DNA from: Marivirga atlantica
Lineage (GTDB): Bacteria > Bacteroidota > Bacteroidia > Cytophagales > Cyclobacteriaceae
Direction: 5' to 3'
DNA: 64,000 nt
Assembly: GCF_016734805.1 (NCBI RefSeq)
Contig: NZ_JAERQG010000004.1
Coordinates: 248,001-312,000 of the forward strand
Part shown: piece by piece, positions 16,557 through 25,603 of the stretch
Position numbering within the stretch: the first letter of the stretch is position 1
Layout of the letters: each line of letters opens with the position of its first letter
Position numbers and translations under genes: made by a program
The notes under the pieces: generated by a model
Databases searched by the model: none
What the model was told of the DNA's origin: nothing
What the model saw: the letters and a program-made list of their open reading frames with translations, nothing else

Positions 16557-18410
16557 CTAGTTATTTAAGCTTAGGGATTCGATTTCTAAATTTGAACTGT
16601 CAGGTTCAAATTGTTGATCTGTTAAAGTTTTCATGAAGGCGATGATTGCCTCTATTTCATTGTCAGTTAAATTAAGAGAGTCAGGCGGTAAAGTCTGGTA
16701 GCGCACATCTAAACCCATTCCTGCTCCACCACCTACATTATAAAACTGAAGCACCTCTTCCAAACTTTCATAAACTCCATTATGCATGTATGGCGGGGTT
16801 AAGGCAATATTTCTTACTGTAGATGTTTTAAAGAAATGTCTCTTTTCTTCTACCTCGTAAGGATAAAATAAGCCAGGATCATCATCTAACTCAGGATTAG
16901 TAAAACTTGCATTGGCAGGAACGCCTAAGTTTTCAAATTCCGTTTCATTGTATTTAGGTGGAACAGTACCATTAAAAGTTGGAGCAAAGTGACAGGTGCC
17001 ACAGCCTGCTTTGCCCATAAATAAATTAAATCCTTGAATTTCTGATACGGTTAAACTTTGCTCGATATTCTGCATATTCCTATCGAACTTACTGTTAAAA
17101 GAAGCCAAATCTCTCACATAATTGGCAATTGCATTTCTAATATTTTGATCAGAAATTTCTCCTGCGTAGGCGGCATTGAATAGTTTTCTGTAGGCTGAAT
17201 CAGCTTTAACCACATTTTCCACCTCCTTTAAGTCCATGTGGAATTCATCAGGAGCATTTACCACACTTACTATCTGGTTTTCTAAACCATCTGATCGGCC
17301 ATCGTAGAAAAAGCTCTTTTGAAAGGCAGCATAAGTCAGTGTTGGTGTATTTCGTTGAAGTTCTTTACCATCAATTCCAAGTGCTTTTGGGTTACCATCT
17401 GTGAATGCTTTGTTGGCCAAATGACAACTCGCACAACTCATATTCTTATTTTGAGAAAGGCTAGCATCATTAAAAAGTACTTTACCCAGCTTAATTTGCT
17501 CCTTACTTCCAGAAGCATTCTTTTGATAAGCGTACATTTCAAGATTAAGGAAATCTTTACTGAACAGATTTTCAGCATTTGGATTAAGCTCTCTCGATTT
17601 GTTAAGCTCAACACCCCAGTCGTCAGCAGTTTTGTTAACTAATGCTAGTTGATTATTTGTATGGTTTTTTATGAAACCGTATCGATCAAATGAATCGAAA
17701 TCACCTTTCTCAAGTATAGTAATTGTTTCTTTCAGGTTAGACATCCACTCTTCGTAAATGGACTTATCATTGAAACCATCTTTGTAGATTGTTATAATTT
17801 GACTTATAGACTGGTAATTGTAAGCAGCCTCCTTCAACGAATTAGCAAGCATGGGAGAATCGAAACCTGTGATACCTTTAGCTGCAATATTCACAATTGC
17901 ATCTCTAATTAGTTTGAGTTGATGTTTATCTCTTTGTCGATAAATGATATGGTTCTTCTTTATAAAAGGCAGGCGTACTTTGAGAAACTGAAGCGTACTA
18001 TGAAGTTTTTGTAGATCAGGTGATTCATCAAAAATTATTTCCTCTACCACCTGTAAGCTTTTAGGTTCAATTTTTTTTATGTCCGTGTAATCATCAATCT
18101 CTACTTTTAAAAGATTGGGACCATTTATAGTAAGGTAATTTTCGTAATCATAAGCCATCAACATTGGCTCATTATATTTATACCATTTTCTAACCTCTAA
18201 AAATAAGCTCTGATTTTTTTGGAGCGAGTTAGCAGTGTCCATTTGATTTAGGTAGTAAATGGTACTGTCAAGAGTGGTGAAGTAATAGGCTCTTACTTCA
18301 TCAAGAAAAAGAGAAGTATCATTATCTCTGGTATATTTCTGAGGTTTCTCCTCAGAACAGGAAATAGTTATAATCGAAATTATAATGAATGAGAGTATAG
18401 AATATCGCAT
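16557..18410 (-). CDS. Di-haem cytochrome-c peroxidase / MauG-like lipoprotein
   Basis: 617 residues with lipobox TISC (Cys18). Residues about 25-290 are an alpha-helical extension not found in classical CCP. The C-terminal half is the di-haem peroxidase: first haem motif CASCH (326-330), second CGTCH (470-474), plus TPTLTYAAF, FFYDGR and the late TVRNIALTPPYMHNGV. Classical enzymes reduce H2O2 in the periplasm; MauG-like relatives oxidise proteins. Between a PhoX-like lipoprotein gene (64 bp upstream) and a VIT1 transporter (2 bp downstream). The long N-terminal part may bind a partner. Confidence 0.9.
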   Translation of the reverse strand: MRYSILSFIIISIITISCSEEKPQKYTRDNDTSLFLDEVRAYYFTTLDSTIYYLNQMDTANSLQKNQSLFLEVRKWYKYNEPMLMAYDYENYLTINGPNLLKVEIDDYTDIKKIEPKSLQVVEEIIFDESPDLQKLHSTLQFLKVRLPFIKKNHIIYRQRDKHQLKLIRDAIVNIAAKGITGFDSPMLANSLKEAAYNYQSISQIITIYKDGFNDKSIYEEWMSNLKETITILEKGDFDSFDRYGFIKNHTNNQLALVNKTADDWGVELNKSRELNPNAENLFSKDFLNLEMYAYQKNASGSKEQIKLGKVLFNDASLSQNKNMSCASCHLANKAFTDGNPKALGIDGKELQRNTPTLTYAAFQKSFFYDGRSDGLENQIVSVVNAPDEFHMDLKEVENVVKADSAYRKLFNAAYAGEISDQNIRNAIANYVRDLASFNSKFDRNMQNIEQSLTVSEIQGFNLFMGKAGCGTCHFAPTFNGTVPPKYNETEFENLGVPANASFTNPELDDDPGLFYPYEVEEKRHFFKTSTVRNIALTPPYMHNGVYESLEEVLQFYNVGGGAGMGLDVRYQTLPPDSLNLTDNEIEAIIAFMKTLTDQQFEPDSSNLEIESLSLNN

Positions 18411-18474
18411 GGAGGTAAAAGTTGGAGTAAAGAAGAGGCCTTGTTTTAAGAAGACCTCCTCTTGATTTGACTAA

Positions 18475-20259
18475 TTATCTATCTAGTCCAGTAATTTTAA
18501 ATAGGAACGAACCTTCCATTTCTGACTCTGTAGCCGGAATTGCAGTAGGATCGTTAAAAGGTTTGCCATCAGCTCTAACAGCTCCTGGTATATCTCTGTT
18601 ATTCCAGCCATGAACTTGAACACCACCTACAAAAGTAGGTTCTGATGCACCAATGATATCAGTCACGTCAATTAAACCGGTGATTTCCCATTTGCCACCA
18701 CCGCCATAGTTGGCTATTACGCTAGGATCACTCTCATTACACTCCATCACTGTTTTGATAGTACCATTATTTAAATCATACTGATACAGTTTGGCCCATC
18801 CTTCGATAGCTGAGTTAGCTGCAAAATAACCATTAGGATCTTCCTGAATGTAAGCATAGTTTTCAGTTACCAATATGTTGTCTGGTGAGTGGAAGCCATC
18901 AGCTTTACCTCCTACTTTATCTCCATCCAAAACACAAGTGATTTTAGCATCTCCTGTTGGATCATTAGGGTTTAACTCTAATTTATAAACTCTACCTAAT
19001 GAAGTTCCTCTTTTGGCAAGGTCTGGATTATCACTTCTGATTCTTCCTGTAACGCAGAAATAGATAGTTCTTTGGTTTGATGCAGAGCCTCTTCTCCAAT
19101 CAATATCTTCAATTCGTTGAAAACCAATAGCCACTGAATCAGCTGCTTCCTGATTCAATTCTTCAATAGTTCTTTCAGACATTTTTACCCACTCAACATC
19201 GTAGCTGGTACCTTCTGCCATACCCATTTCGAATTTCAAACCACCATTACCAACATTCTCAGTTGTATCTTTACCTCTTAAAACGTAAAGCTCACCGCCA
19301 GATAAATCACCTCTGTTACCAACATACATACCTAAATGACCTTTAGGGTAAGTATTGTTTGATTCATCATCACCCATAAATACAACAGTTTTATCGGAAT
19401 AGGCATCTTTACCAATGGCAACCGCATTTTCTGTAGACCATTCACCTAGTGCAGGTAATCTATCGGCCTGATCTCTATTTGAAGCATCTCTAAAAGGATC
19501 AATACGATAAACACCTTTATTTGCACCACCCCACTCACCACCAGAAAGGTAAAAAGGTCCAAAACCGTGCTCTTCTTCTGTAATGGAAGATCCAGAGCAT
19601 TGTGCCGTGTAAGCAGTTGCATTGGCATTTACGATATACTCGCCAGTTAATGGTTCAAGCTTATCATTCATTACAATTCTAGCAATAGCAAAATCACGCT
19701 CCAAATTGTTGATTAAAGAGAAAGTACCATCTCCATTAGGATAAAGTGCTGTCCCATCCATATACGACCCATAAACGAAAGAAGAATCAGAGTAAAGGAT
19801 GTCCTCTGAAGTCATGATCATTTCAAGCTTCATGTTAGGAAACTCTGCAGAGTTAAGTAGCATAACACTTTCCGGTGTTACTGATTCTGTCAAAGGTTTT
19901 GGAACAACAGTGATCGCTACATCAAGATTAGCTTCAGCATCACCATTTTTTACAGTGAATTTAACATCTATTGCCTCACCTAATTCAGCATTAAAAGGTA
20001 CTTCTACCGAATACGTTACTGTACTATCGGCCGATAAGCTAAGCGTCTCACCATTTGCTGTAATTTCAGGAGTTCCATTTTTTGCTGAAATTTTAGCTGT
20101 TACCTCAACAGTGCTTTTTTGATAAGCCGTTAATGACTGTTCTCCATTAATGGAAACTGTTGGTTCCATTTGCTCCAGGTTGTCTTCATCGTCATTACAT
20201 GACATTAGTAGTGCCACCATTGTCATAATCATGAATGACTTTGCAAGTAAGTTTTTCAT
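18475..20259 (-). CDS. PhoX/DUF839-like beta-propeller lipoprotein
   Basis: 594 residues; signal sequence with lipobox LMSC (Cys21) followed by acidic NDDEDN. Residues about 30-125 form an Ig-like domain. The remainder resembles the DUF839/PhoX phosphatase propeller: VVFMGDDESNN, GELYVLRG, GRVYKLELNPND and FHSPDNILVTENYAYIQED. Characterised PhoX enzymes are Ca2+/Fe3+ phosphatases, but activity here is uncertain because I could not align every metal ligand. First of a likely operon with the di-haem peroxidase and VIT1-family transporter. Confidence 0.72.
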   Translation of the reverse strand: MKNLLAKSFMIMTMVALLMSCNDDEDNLEQMEPTVSINGEQSLTAYQKSTVEVTAKISAKNGTPEITANGETLSLSADSTVTYSVEVPFNAELGEAIDVKFTVKNGDAEANLDVAITVVPKPLTESVTPESVMLLNSAEFPNMKLEMIMTSEDILYSDSSFVYGSYMDGTALYPNGDGTFSLINNLERDFAIARIVMNDKLEPLTGEYIVNANATAYTAQCSGSSITEEEHGFGPFYLSGGEWGGANKGVYRIDPFRDASNRDQADRLPALGEWSTENAVAIGKDAYSDKTVVFMGDDESNNTYPKGHLGMYVGNRGDLSGGELYVLRGKDTTENVGNGGLKFEMGMAEGTSYDVEWVKMSERTIEELNQEAADSVAIGFQRIEDIDWRRGSASNQRTIYFCVTGRIRSDNPDLAKRGTSLGRVYKLELNPNDPTGDAKITCVLDGDKVGGKADGFHSPDNILVTENYAYIQEDPNGYFAANSAIEGWAKLYQYDLNNGTIKTVMECNESDPSVIANYGGGGKWEITGLIDVTDIIGASEPTFVGGVQVHGWNNRDIPGAVRADGKPFNDPTAIPATESEMEGSFLFKITGLDR

Positions 20260-20460
20260 TGTTTTTTTAAGGGTTTGTTTTACAATGCGAAACTCACTAA
20301 TAAGACCGATAAGAAGATGAAAATTTGATTATCAGTAATTTAAATTAATACTGATGTATTTAATGTCCTGATCAATTAAATTTAAAACTATTTTAACAGC
20401 AGTAATTCAATTATTTATAGTTCCTGTAAGAAGGAAAATCATTTACTATAAATTTCAAAG
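20260..20460. other. Intergenic region upstream of PhoX-like gene
   Basis: About 330 bp of non-coding AT-rich sequence runs from 20260 to 20589, between the PhoX-like gene and the ABC permease stop. This part presumably holds the promoter of the PhoX-like operon; the rest holds a terminator. No small gene with a convincing signal was seen. Confidence 0.5.
20331..20355. promoter_or_regulatory. Inverted repeat upstream of the PhoX-like operon
   Basis: Arms ATCAGTA (20331-20337) and TACTGAT (20349-20355) flank an 11-nt AT-only centre, about 75 bp before the PhoX-like start. Could be an operator; no known site is matched. Confidence 0.3.
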
Positions 20461-20491
20461 AAAAATAGCACTCCTCCACGAAGTGCTATTT
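20461..20491 (-). terminator. Terminator of the ABC exporter operon
   Basis: 10-bp inverted repeat 20463-20472 / 20482-20491 with a 9-nt loop, followed on the minus strand by a T-rich run. About 100 bp downstream of the permease stop. Confidence 0.7.
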
Positions 20492-20589
20492 ATATTAGAT
20501 TAATTGCTCAAATTTATAGATTAAGGTCAAGTTAAATTACCAACATGTCGTTCATTCAATCTTAAAATAAGCTTAACTTTTTAGGAATC

Positions 20590-21402
20590 TTAAGCAATAT
20601 CCTTTTTTACAAGGATGTAATAGTTGATTGTCAAACTTATCAAATACAAACCCACACAAATGATAACACTTTGTATGCTTACATAATCCTGAATTTCCAT
20701 GAAAATATAACGCTGAAATGGCACTGGAACGAGGTTATTTACTGCTTCAATTGGGAAGAGGTTTAAAAACCAACTATCATCAGTAAAGTGACCTAAAATA
20801 CCGACTGCAATTGGCTCAACAAAAATGCCATAGAAACATAAAAGAATAATAGCAAAACCTGCTTTCTTCATTAATATTGAGATAAGCATAGCCAAATTCA
20901 GAAATGTTACAAGCTCAATAAAATGAGCAAGTAAAAAATCTGAGCCCATAAAATACAGATGGCCTTCAAAAGTAGAGGCATTTGCCACTCCCATTATAGT
21001 ACCTGCAAGCCAAAGTATAGCAACGTTAATCACGCTAAAAGCTAAAATCATTAATTGCTTGGATATTAAGAAGCTTTTGGGTGACATCCCATCAATGATG
21101 TTTTGCCTGATGGTTCTATAACTATATTCATTAGTTACAGAAATTATTACTATAAAGGCTAAGAAGAATTTAAGGTAACTAGCGAGGTAAGCTAAGTTTT
21201 GCCAAACATCCGGGAAATCATAAAATGGAATAATGTCAGGTGAAATACCTTGAAACTCCATCCCCTGGCTTTGCATCCAGCTAAGAACTAGTTGTACACT
21301 GCATAAAACTAGTAGTAGCAATAAATAATAAACTATCGCAAGCCTTATAAAAGTTTTATAATTCTTAAGTTTTAACCACTCTATTTTTAATAATTGAAGC
21401 AT
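20590..21402 (-). CDS. ABC-2 type transporter permease
   Basis: 270 residues with six predicted transmembrane segments. The N-terminal cytoplasmic stretch LLKIEWLKLKNYKTFIRLAIVYY and the YSYRTIRQNIIDGMSPKSF loop are typical of small ABC-2 permeases paired with BcrA-type ATPases. It follows the ATPase gene by 5 bp. Substrate unknown; export of a peptide or lipid, or a self-protection role, is possible. Ends about 100 bp before a strong terminator. Confidence 0.85.
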   Translation of the reverse strand: MLQLLKIEWLKLKNYKTFIRLAIVYYLLLLLVLCSVQLVLSWMQSQGMEFQGISPDIIPFYDFPDVWQNLAYLASYLKFFLAFIVIISVTNEYSYRTIRQNIIDGMSPKSFLISKQLMILAFSVINVAILWLAGTIMGVANASTFEGHLYFMGSDFLLAHFIELVTFLNLAMLISILMKKAGFAIILLCFYGIFVEPIAVGILGHFTDDSWFLNLFPIEAVNNLVPVPFQRYIFMEIQDYVSIQSVIICVGLYLISLTINYYILVKKDIA

Positions 21403-21407
21403 GTTTA

Positions 21408-22304
21408 TTAGGCTGAAAGGAGTTCTAAAAATTGTTTCTCTAAAGATTTGCTGATGTAGCTTAAGTGAGTAAGCACCACCCCGTTATCGATGAGGTATTT
21501 ATGGAATTGGCTGATATCTTCCTCTTCTTTAAAACTCATCACGATACGTCCTAAATTATTGGTACTTATTCTGAATGAGTTTTTATAGTTATTGCAGAGT
21601 TTTTGAAGCTGCTCCATATTATCAGAAGAAAGTTCAACTCCATCATTTCCGGACAAACTTTCTGCAACACTGCCCTGAAAAATCTTATTCCCTGTTTTTA
21701 ATACAGCAAAATCAGTACATACTTTTTGAACTTCATCAAGGAGATGGCTTGCCAGAATAATGGTTTTACCACTTTTGGCTATATCAATTATCAACTCTCT
21801 TATTTCAGCAATACCTTGTGGATCTAGTCCGTTTGTAGGCTCATCCAATATAAGTAGTTCAGGATCGGCCAATAAGGCTGATGCTATGGCTAAGCGCTGC
21901 TTCATTCCTAAAGAGAAAGTTTTAAATGGATAGTCAGCTCTCTCAATTAAGCCCACTTGTGTTAGCACCTCATTTATTCTGCTTCTTTCCACATTCTTGA
22001 TTTCAGAAACTATGTTGAGGTTCTGTCGGGCAGATAAATAAGGATAAAACGTAGGACTCTCAAGAATTGCGCCTATGCGCTTTCGTGATTCCGCAGTTGG
22101 CTCCTGACCAAACCACTTATAATCACCGCTATCTTTTTGGGTAACACCTAATAAAATCCCGAGTGTGGTGCTCTTACCTGAACCATTTGGTCCTAGCAAA
22201 CCAAAAACGCTTCCTTTTTGAACTTGTAAATCTAGCTGATTAACAGCCTGAATGCGGCCATACCTTTTGGATAGACCTGATATTTCTAAAATAGTTTCCG
22301 ACAT
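21408..22304 (-). CDS. ABC transporter ATP-binding protein (BcrA-like)
   Basis: 298 residues. Walker A GPNGSGKST, signature FSLGMKQRLAIASALL, Walker B LLILDEPTNGLDPQG and H-loop ASHLLDEV are intact, with a C-terminal extension of about 80 residues. It starts 2 bp after a lipoprotein gene and precedes its permease by 5 bp, so the three are one operon. Confidence 0.9.
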   Translation of the reverse strand: MSETILEISGLSKRYGRIQAVNQLDLQVQKGSVFGLLGPNGSGKSTTLGILLGVTQKDSGDYKWFGQEPTAESRKRIGAILESPTFYPYLSARQNLNIVSEIKNVERSRINEVLTQVGLIERADYPFKTFSLGMKQRLAIASALLADPELLILDEPTNGLDPQGIAEIRELIIDIAKSGKTIILASHLLDEVQKVCTDFAVLKTGNKIFQGSVAESLSGNDGVELSSDNMEQLQKLCNNYKNSFRISTNNLGRIVMSFKEEEDISQFHKYLIDNGVVLTHLSYISKSLEKQFLELLSA

Positions 22305-22306
22305 TT

Positions 22307-22909
22307 TTATTGAGCTATTTTTTCCTGGTTTTTGATTGAGTCTTCTTGCTGCTCAATACGTTTTTGTTCTTCGCGCGCTTTCTTCCAGATTTCGCTTCTT
22401 TTTTCCTTCTTACTTTTATCATCCAGAAAATTACTGATTGGGCCAAGATTTAAAGGGCTATTCATCAACTTCACAACTTTATTTAAATCGATTCTCCCTT
22501 CAGCCCAAATCAGATTTACGCCATCAGCTGTTTTTATATAGGCAAAATATTGATCATCTGACTCTTGCGGAGCATAAATAGCGGTTAAGCTACCATTTGA
22601 GGATGCCTGAAACAATTCATCCCATTCTGAGAAATTCTGTTCGGCAAACCAAGCCTGATATGTACTATCGTTTGAATCCTTGCTTAAATCAACAGACAGA
22701 TAATGAATTCTTTCAATATTCTTGGTGGCCTGGTAAAAGGTTGTGTCATTTCCCAAATTAACCATTCTAATGGTGCTTGGGTACAAATAAAGATTTAGTG
22801 AGTGTATTCTCTTCTCTTTTAATTCTGAAATTGGATTTTCAGATTTTTGGCTACAGGAGCCCAACAGCAAAAGTGATAAAATGAAAAGGTAGTAGCTTTT
22901 TTTGTTCAT
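22307..22909 (-). CDS. Lipoprotein of the ABC exporter operon
   Basis: 200 residues with lipobox LLGSC (Cys19). A mixed domain follows (ESDDQYFAYIKTADG, VNLIWAEGRIDLNKVVKLM), then a highly charged Lys/Glu-rich C-terminal helix (about 165-200). Family not recognised. It is the first gene of the unit with the ABC ATPase and permease, so it may be the transporter's outer or periplasmic partner. Confidence 0.7.
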   Translation of the reverse strand: MNKKSYYLFILSLLLLGSCSQKSENPISELKEKRIHSLNLYLYPSTIRMVNLGNDTTFYQATKNIERIHYLSVDLSKDSNDSTYQAWFAEQNFSEWDELFQASSNGSLTAIYAPQESDDQYFAYIKTADGVNLIWAEGRIDLNKVVKLMNSPLNLGPISNFLDDKSKKEKRSEIWKKAREEQKRIEQQEDSIKNQEKIAQ

Positions 22910-22921
22910 AGGTTCTTAAAT

Positions 22922-22967
22922 AAAAAAATAGCAAATGGCTGAACTTGTTAAAAGCCCAGCCTTTGCT
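22922..22967 (-). terminator. Terminator of the sigma/anti-sigma/DUF4252 operon
   Basis: Stem AGCAAA-GGCTG (22967-22957) against CAGCC-A-TTTGCT (22941-22930) with one bulged base, then seven T on the minus strand (22928-22922). It lies 23 bp after the DUF4252 stop and just before the next lipoprotein gene. Confidence 0.75.
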
Positions 22968-22989
22968 TAAATATAGATAGTTTTAAATA

Positions 22990-23511
22990 TTATTCATCCA
23001 TGTCTTCCAACTGTTTCAGGTTTTCCATTCCTGAAATGTTAAGACTTTTACCCATTTTAGACATTTGTTTAAGATCTATATCTCCGTAAATGCTTGCTGC
23101 TACAAAGCTACTATCACTACCTACCAGCATCACTAATTCACTGATTTTACCACCGCTTTCCTTGATAAGGAATTGCATATTGGAGTCTTTGTCTCTCACT
23201 ACCATTAACTCATCGTAACCTCTTTCAAAAGCTTTTTTAGCTTCACCGTAAAGTGCTGATGACTTATTGGTTTTCTGATTAGCAATCAACTTAATCCCTT
23301 TAATTTTTGAAACTGCATCTAGTGCTGCCTGATCTTCAGGGTTATCAGCTTCCAGGTTACTGAATAAAGAAATCATTCTTTCATTAACAGAAACCACTGT
23401 AAAGTCCTGATTTGTTGAATACTTGTTATAGAAGTTTATAAACTCTGAGTTCTGCGCAAATGCTATGTTACCTAACAAGCAAAATGCTACTATTACTATT
23501 ACCTTTTTCAT
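22990..23511 (-). CDS. DUF4252 secreted protein
   Basis: 173 residues with a cleavable signal peptide (KVIVIVAFCLLGNIAFAQ, cleavage after AFA). The body (NERMISLFSNLE, DELMVVRDKDSNMQFLIKE, ELVMLVGSDSSFVAASIYGDID) matches DUF4252, a family often encoded after ECF sigma and anti-sigma genes in Bacteroidota. It lies 17 bp after the anti-sigma-like gene and is followed by a terminator. Likely a regulon member or a periplasmic modulator of the sigma system; mechanism unknown. Confidence 0.8.
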   Translation of the reverse strand: MKKVIVIVAFCLLGNIAFAQNSEFINFYNKYSTNQDFTVVSVNERMISLFSNLEADNPEDQAALDAVSKIKGIKLIANQKTNKSSALYGEAKKAFERGYDELMVVRDKDSNMQFLIKESGGKISELVMLVGSDSSFVAASIYGDIDLKQMSKMGKSLNISGMENLKQLEDMDE

Positions 23512-23528
23512 CTGTTTTGTTGTTTAAT

Positions 23529-24056
23529 TTATGAGTTCTCTTTTTTGTTGTTTTCTTTTTCAAACTTGTTCTTAATCTTATCCTGAGCCACTTTAAATAA
23601 CTCTAAAGATTCTAACTGAGCTTTACCATTATTCATCATTGAGGCCATGAGTGCCAGTGTTGCTTTAGTTTCTTCAAAGGCCATTTCGGGCGTTTGCTGT
23701 GTATTATCTAAAGCCAGTTTATCTTTCTCTTTTTGCTGTGGAATTACAATAGCAGTATAACTCAAAGTTATAATCACTAAAATGGCTGCCGCTACTTTCC
23801 ACCAGTTCCAGCTATCCTTAGATTCTGATTTTCTTTCCTGAATCTTAGCCATAATGTTGTCATCAAAATCATCATCTAACTGTAATGATTCTTTAAAAGA
23901 AGCTGTACTGTTAAACCAGTCGGCTAGTTCCTTAAGCTCCCCGCTTAAAGCATCGTAATTATCAAGCAAATCTGCTTTAAATTGGTCTTCCTCCTTATCC
24001 GAGAGTTGACCTTCCCAATACTTCTCAAGCAACCGATTCAGTCCTTCCAATTCCAT
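23529..24056 (-). CDS. Membrane anti-sigma-like protein
   Basis: 175 residues. The N-terminus LNRLLEKYWEGQLSDKEEDQFK is typical of cytoplasmic anti-sigma domains, followed by one transmembrane helix (about 87-104, VAAAILVIITLSYTAIVIP) and a periplasmic helix. It overlaps the end of the sigma gene by 32 bp, longer than the usual 4-8 bp, and no later start keeps the conserved N-terminus, so the overlap is real. Predicted to hold the neighbouring sigma factor at the membrane. Confidence 0.82.
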   Translation of the reverse strand: MELEGLNRLLEKYWEGQLSDKEEDQFKADLLDNYDALSGELKELADWFNSTASFKESLQLDDDFDDNIMAKIQERKSESKDSWNWWKVAAAILVIITLSYTAIVIPQQKEKDKLALDNTQQTPEMAFEETKATLALMASMMNNGKAQLESLELFKVAQDKIKNKFEKENNKKENS

Positions 24057-24558
24057 AATTGTTTATTTTTAACATGCATGTTTTCAATTTCTTTCTTGCC
24101 CTAAAAAGTTCTGTCTTCACTTGGGCATCTGACAAATCGAGTAAATCAGATATTTCTTTATAAGAATGACCTTCGATATCCCTAAGCTTAAAAACCATTC
24201 TCTGGTTATTATTTAAGGTTTTCACTACTTCATTCATTACCTGCCATTGATCCTGCCACACTGAAATTCTATTAGGGTCTCTCTCATCCCTGTCATCAAT
24301 GAGCATTCTGTTTTGATGCTTTCTTGCATTTGATAGCTTGCGTAACCTATCAAGGCAAATATTTTTAACTACCATCATGCTCCATGCCTCCTCATTTTTA
24401 ATACCTGACCAATCAGCACGTTTATCCCAAATTTTCAAAAGAGCATCTTGCAAAGCATCTTCGGCAGCCTCAGCTTCTTTGAGGTAGTAATAGGCAAAGC
24501 GAAATAGCTTTTGCTTCATACTCAAAAAGGTGTTCTTAAAATATATTTCTTCACTCAT
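24025..24558 (-). CDS. ECF RNA polymerase sigma factor
   Basis: 177 residues. Region 2 is seen in AEDALQDALLKIWDKRADW, and region 4 in RMVFKLRDIEGHSYKEISDLLDLSDAQVKTELFRARKKL (cited in part), an intact helix-turn-helix. Two-region architecture fits the extracytoplasmic-function class. Followed by its anti-sigma-like gene and a DUF4252 gene in one operon closed by a terminator. Confidence 0.93.
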   Translation of the reverse strand: MSEEIYFKNTFLSMKQKLFRFAYYYLKEAEAAEDALQDALLKIWDKRADWSGIKNEEAWSMMVVKNICLDRLRKLSNARKHQNRMLIDDRDERDPNRISVWQDQWQVMNEVVKTLNNNQRMVFKLRDIEGHSYKEISDLLDLSDAQVKTELFRARKKLKTCMLKINNYGIGRTESVA

Positions 24559-24778
24559 GGCTACCTTTATTCTCAGCTATTAAATTTAATTATTCTTTTT
24601 TAATGCCTTTGTATATAGAAGAAGCTCATGTTTCTAAAAAGTTACACACCTCATTAAAAAATTTTAATCATTTACTCAACCCGCTGATTACCTGAACATT
24701 AATCAGACCGCCTCAAATCAATTTATTTAAAGAAATAAAAAGAACTTCCACAATACTGTGTTTTTGCCACAATCAAAT

Positions 24779-24786
24779 CATATTTG
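24779..24786 (+). promoter_or_regulatory. Candidate -7 element of murI
   Basis: CATATTTG, one mismatch from TAnnTTTG, ends 4 nt before the murI ATG. If used, the mRNA would be leaderless. No good TTG at the ideal spacing. Confidence 0.3.
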
Positions 24787-24790
24787 TAGT

Positions 24791-25603
24791 ATGAGTATTA
24801 ATTCTAGTTCACCCATAGGTATTTTTGATTCAGGCATTGGCGGGCTTACTGTTGCACATAAGGTAAGAGAAATACTTCCTGAAGAAAGAATAATATACTT
24901 TGGTGATATTGCACATTTACCCTATGGTGATAAGTCAGCAGCTGCTATTCAAGCCTATTCAGTAAAAGTTACTGACGTATTACTTCAGCAGGGGTGCAAA
25001 CTCATATTGATTGCCTGCAATTCTGCCTCTGCTGCTGCTTTTGATCTTGTGAAGGAATATGTGGGTTCTAAAGCAAAGGTTTTTAACGTAATTGATCCAG
25101 TTGTAAAATATACTGCAGTGCATTACAGCAATAAGAAAGTAGGCTTAATTGGAACTAAGCAAACAGTAAACTCAGGCATTTACGAGCAAAAGATTAAGCA
25201 ATTAAATGCCTCCGTAGATTTAAGCAGTTTAGCTACACCCTTATTAGTACCTATGATTGAAGAAGGTTTCTTCGAGAATAAAATTAGCCATGAAATTATC
25301 AATACTTACTTGAATGATGCTACTCTTAAGGGTATAGAAGCCCTAATTTTAGGTTGTACACATTACCCCTTGGTTAAAAGGGAAATTGATGAATTACTGA
25401 ATGGAAAAGTAGACATTCTAGACTCTGCCTCTATAGTAGCGAAAGCTCTCAAGACTTTTTTGGCTAATGAAAATCTTTTGGCTGATAAACATGAAGGTAA
25501 TGACAGATTTTTGGTATCAGATATTACCAAATCTTTCGAAAGCTCTGCAAAGATGTTCTTTCAGGATTTAATTAAGCTAGAGAAGTATCCTATCTGGGAT
25601 TGA
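24791..25603 (+). CDS. murI: Glutamate racemase
   Basis: Supplies D-glutamate for peptidoglycan in the cytoplasm. 270 residues from the ATG at 24791 (MSINSSSPIGIFDSGIGG); an earlier in-frame ATG at 24758 would add eleven residues that read as non-coding leader. The two catalytic cysteines are in ACNSASAAA and GCTHYPL, and the Asp-Ser loop is FDSGIGGLTV. It runs convergently into the histidine kinase gene with a 14-bp overlap of the 3' ends. Confidence 0.95.
   Translation: MSINSSSPIGIFDSGIGGLTVAHKVREILPEERIIYFGDIAHLPYGDKSAAAIQAYSVKVTDVLLQQGCKLILIACNSASAAAFDLVKEYVGSKAKVFNVIDPVVKYTAVHYSNKKVGLIGTKQTVNSGIYEQKIKQLNASVDLSSLATPLLVPMIEEGFFENKISHEIINTYLNDATLKGIEALILGCTHYPLVKREIDELLNGKVDILDSASIVAKALKTFLANENLLADKHEGNDRFLVSDITKSFESSAKMFFQDLIKLEKYPIWD

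Noticed and set aside
24758-24790. Eleven-residue N-terminal extension of murI
   Set aside because: It would run through the putative promoter box and lacks family similarity; ATG 24791 fits MurI length.
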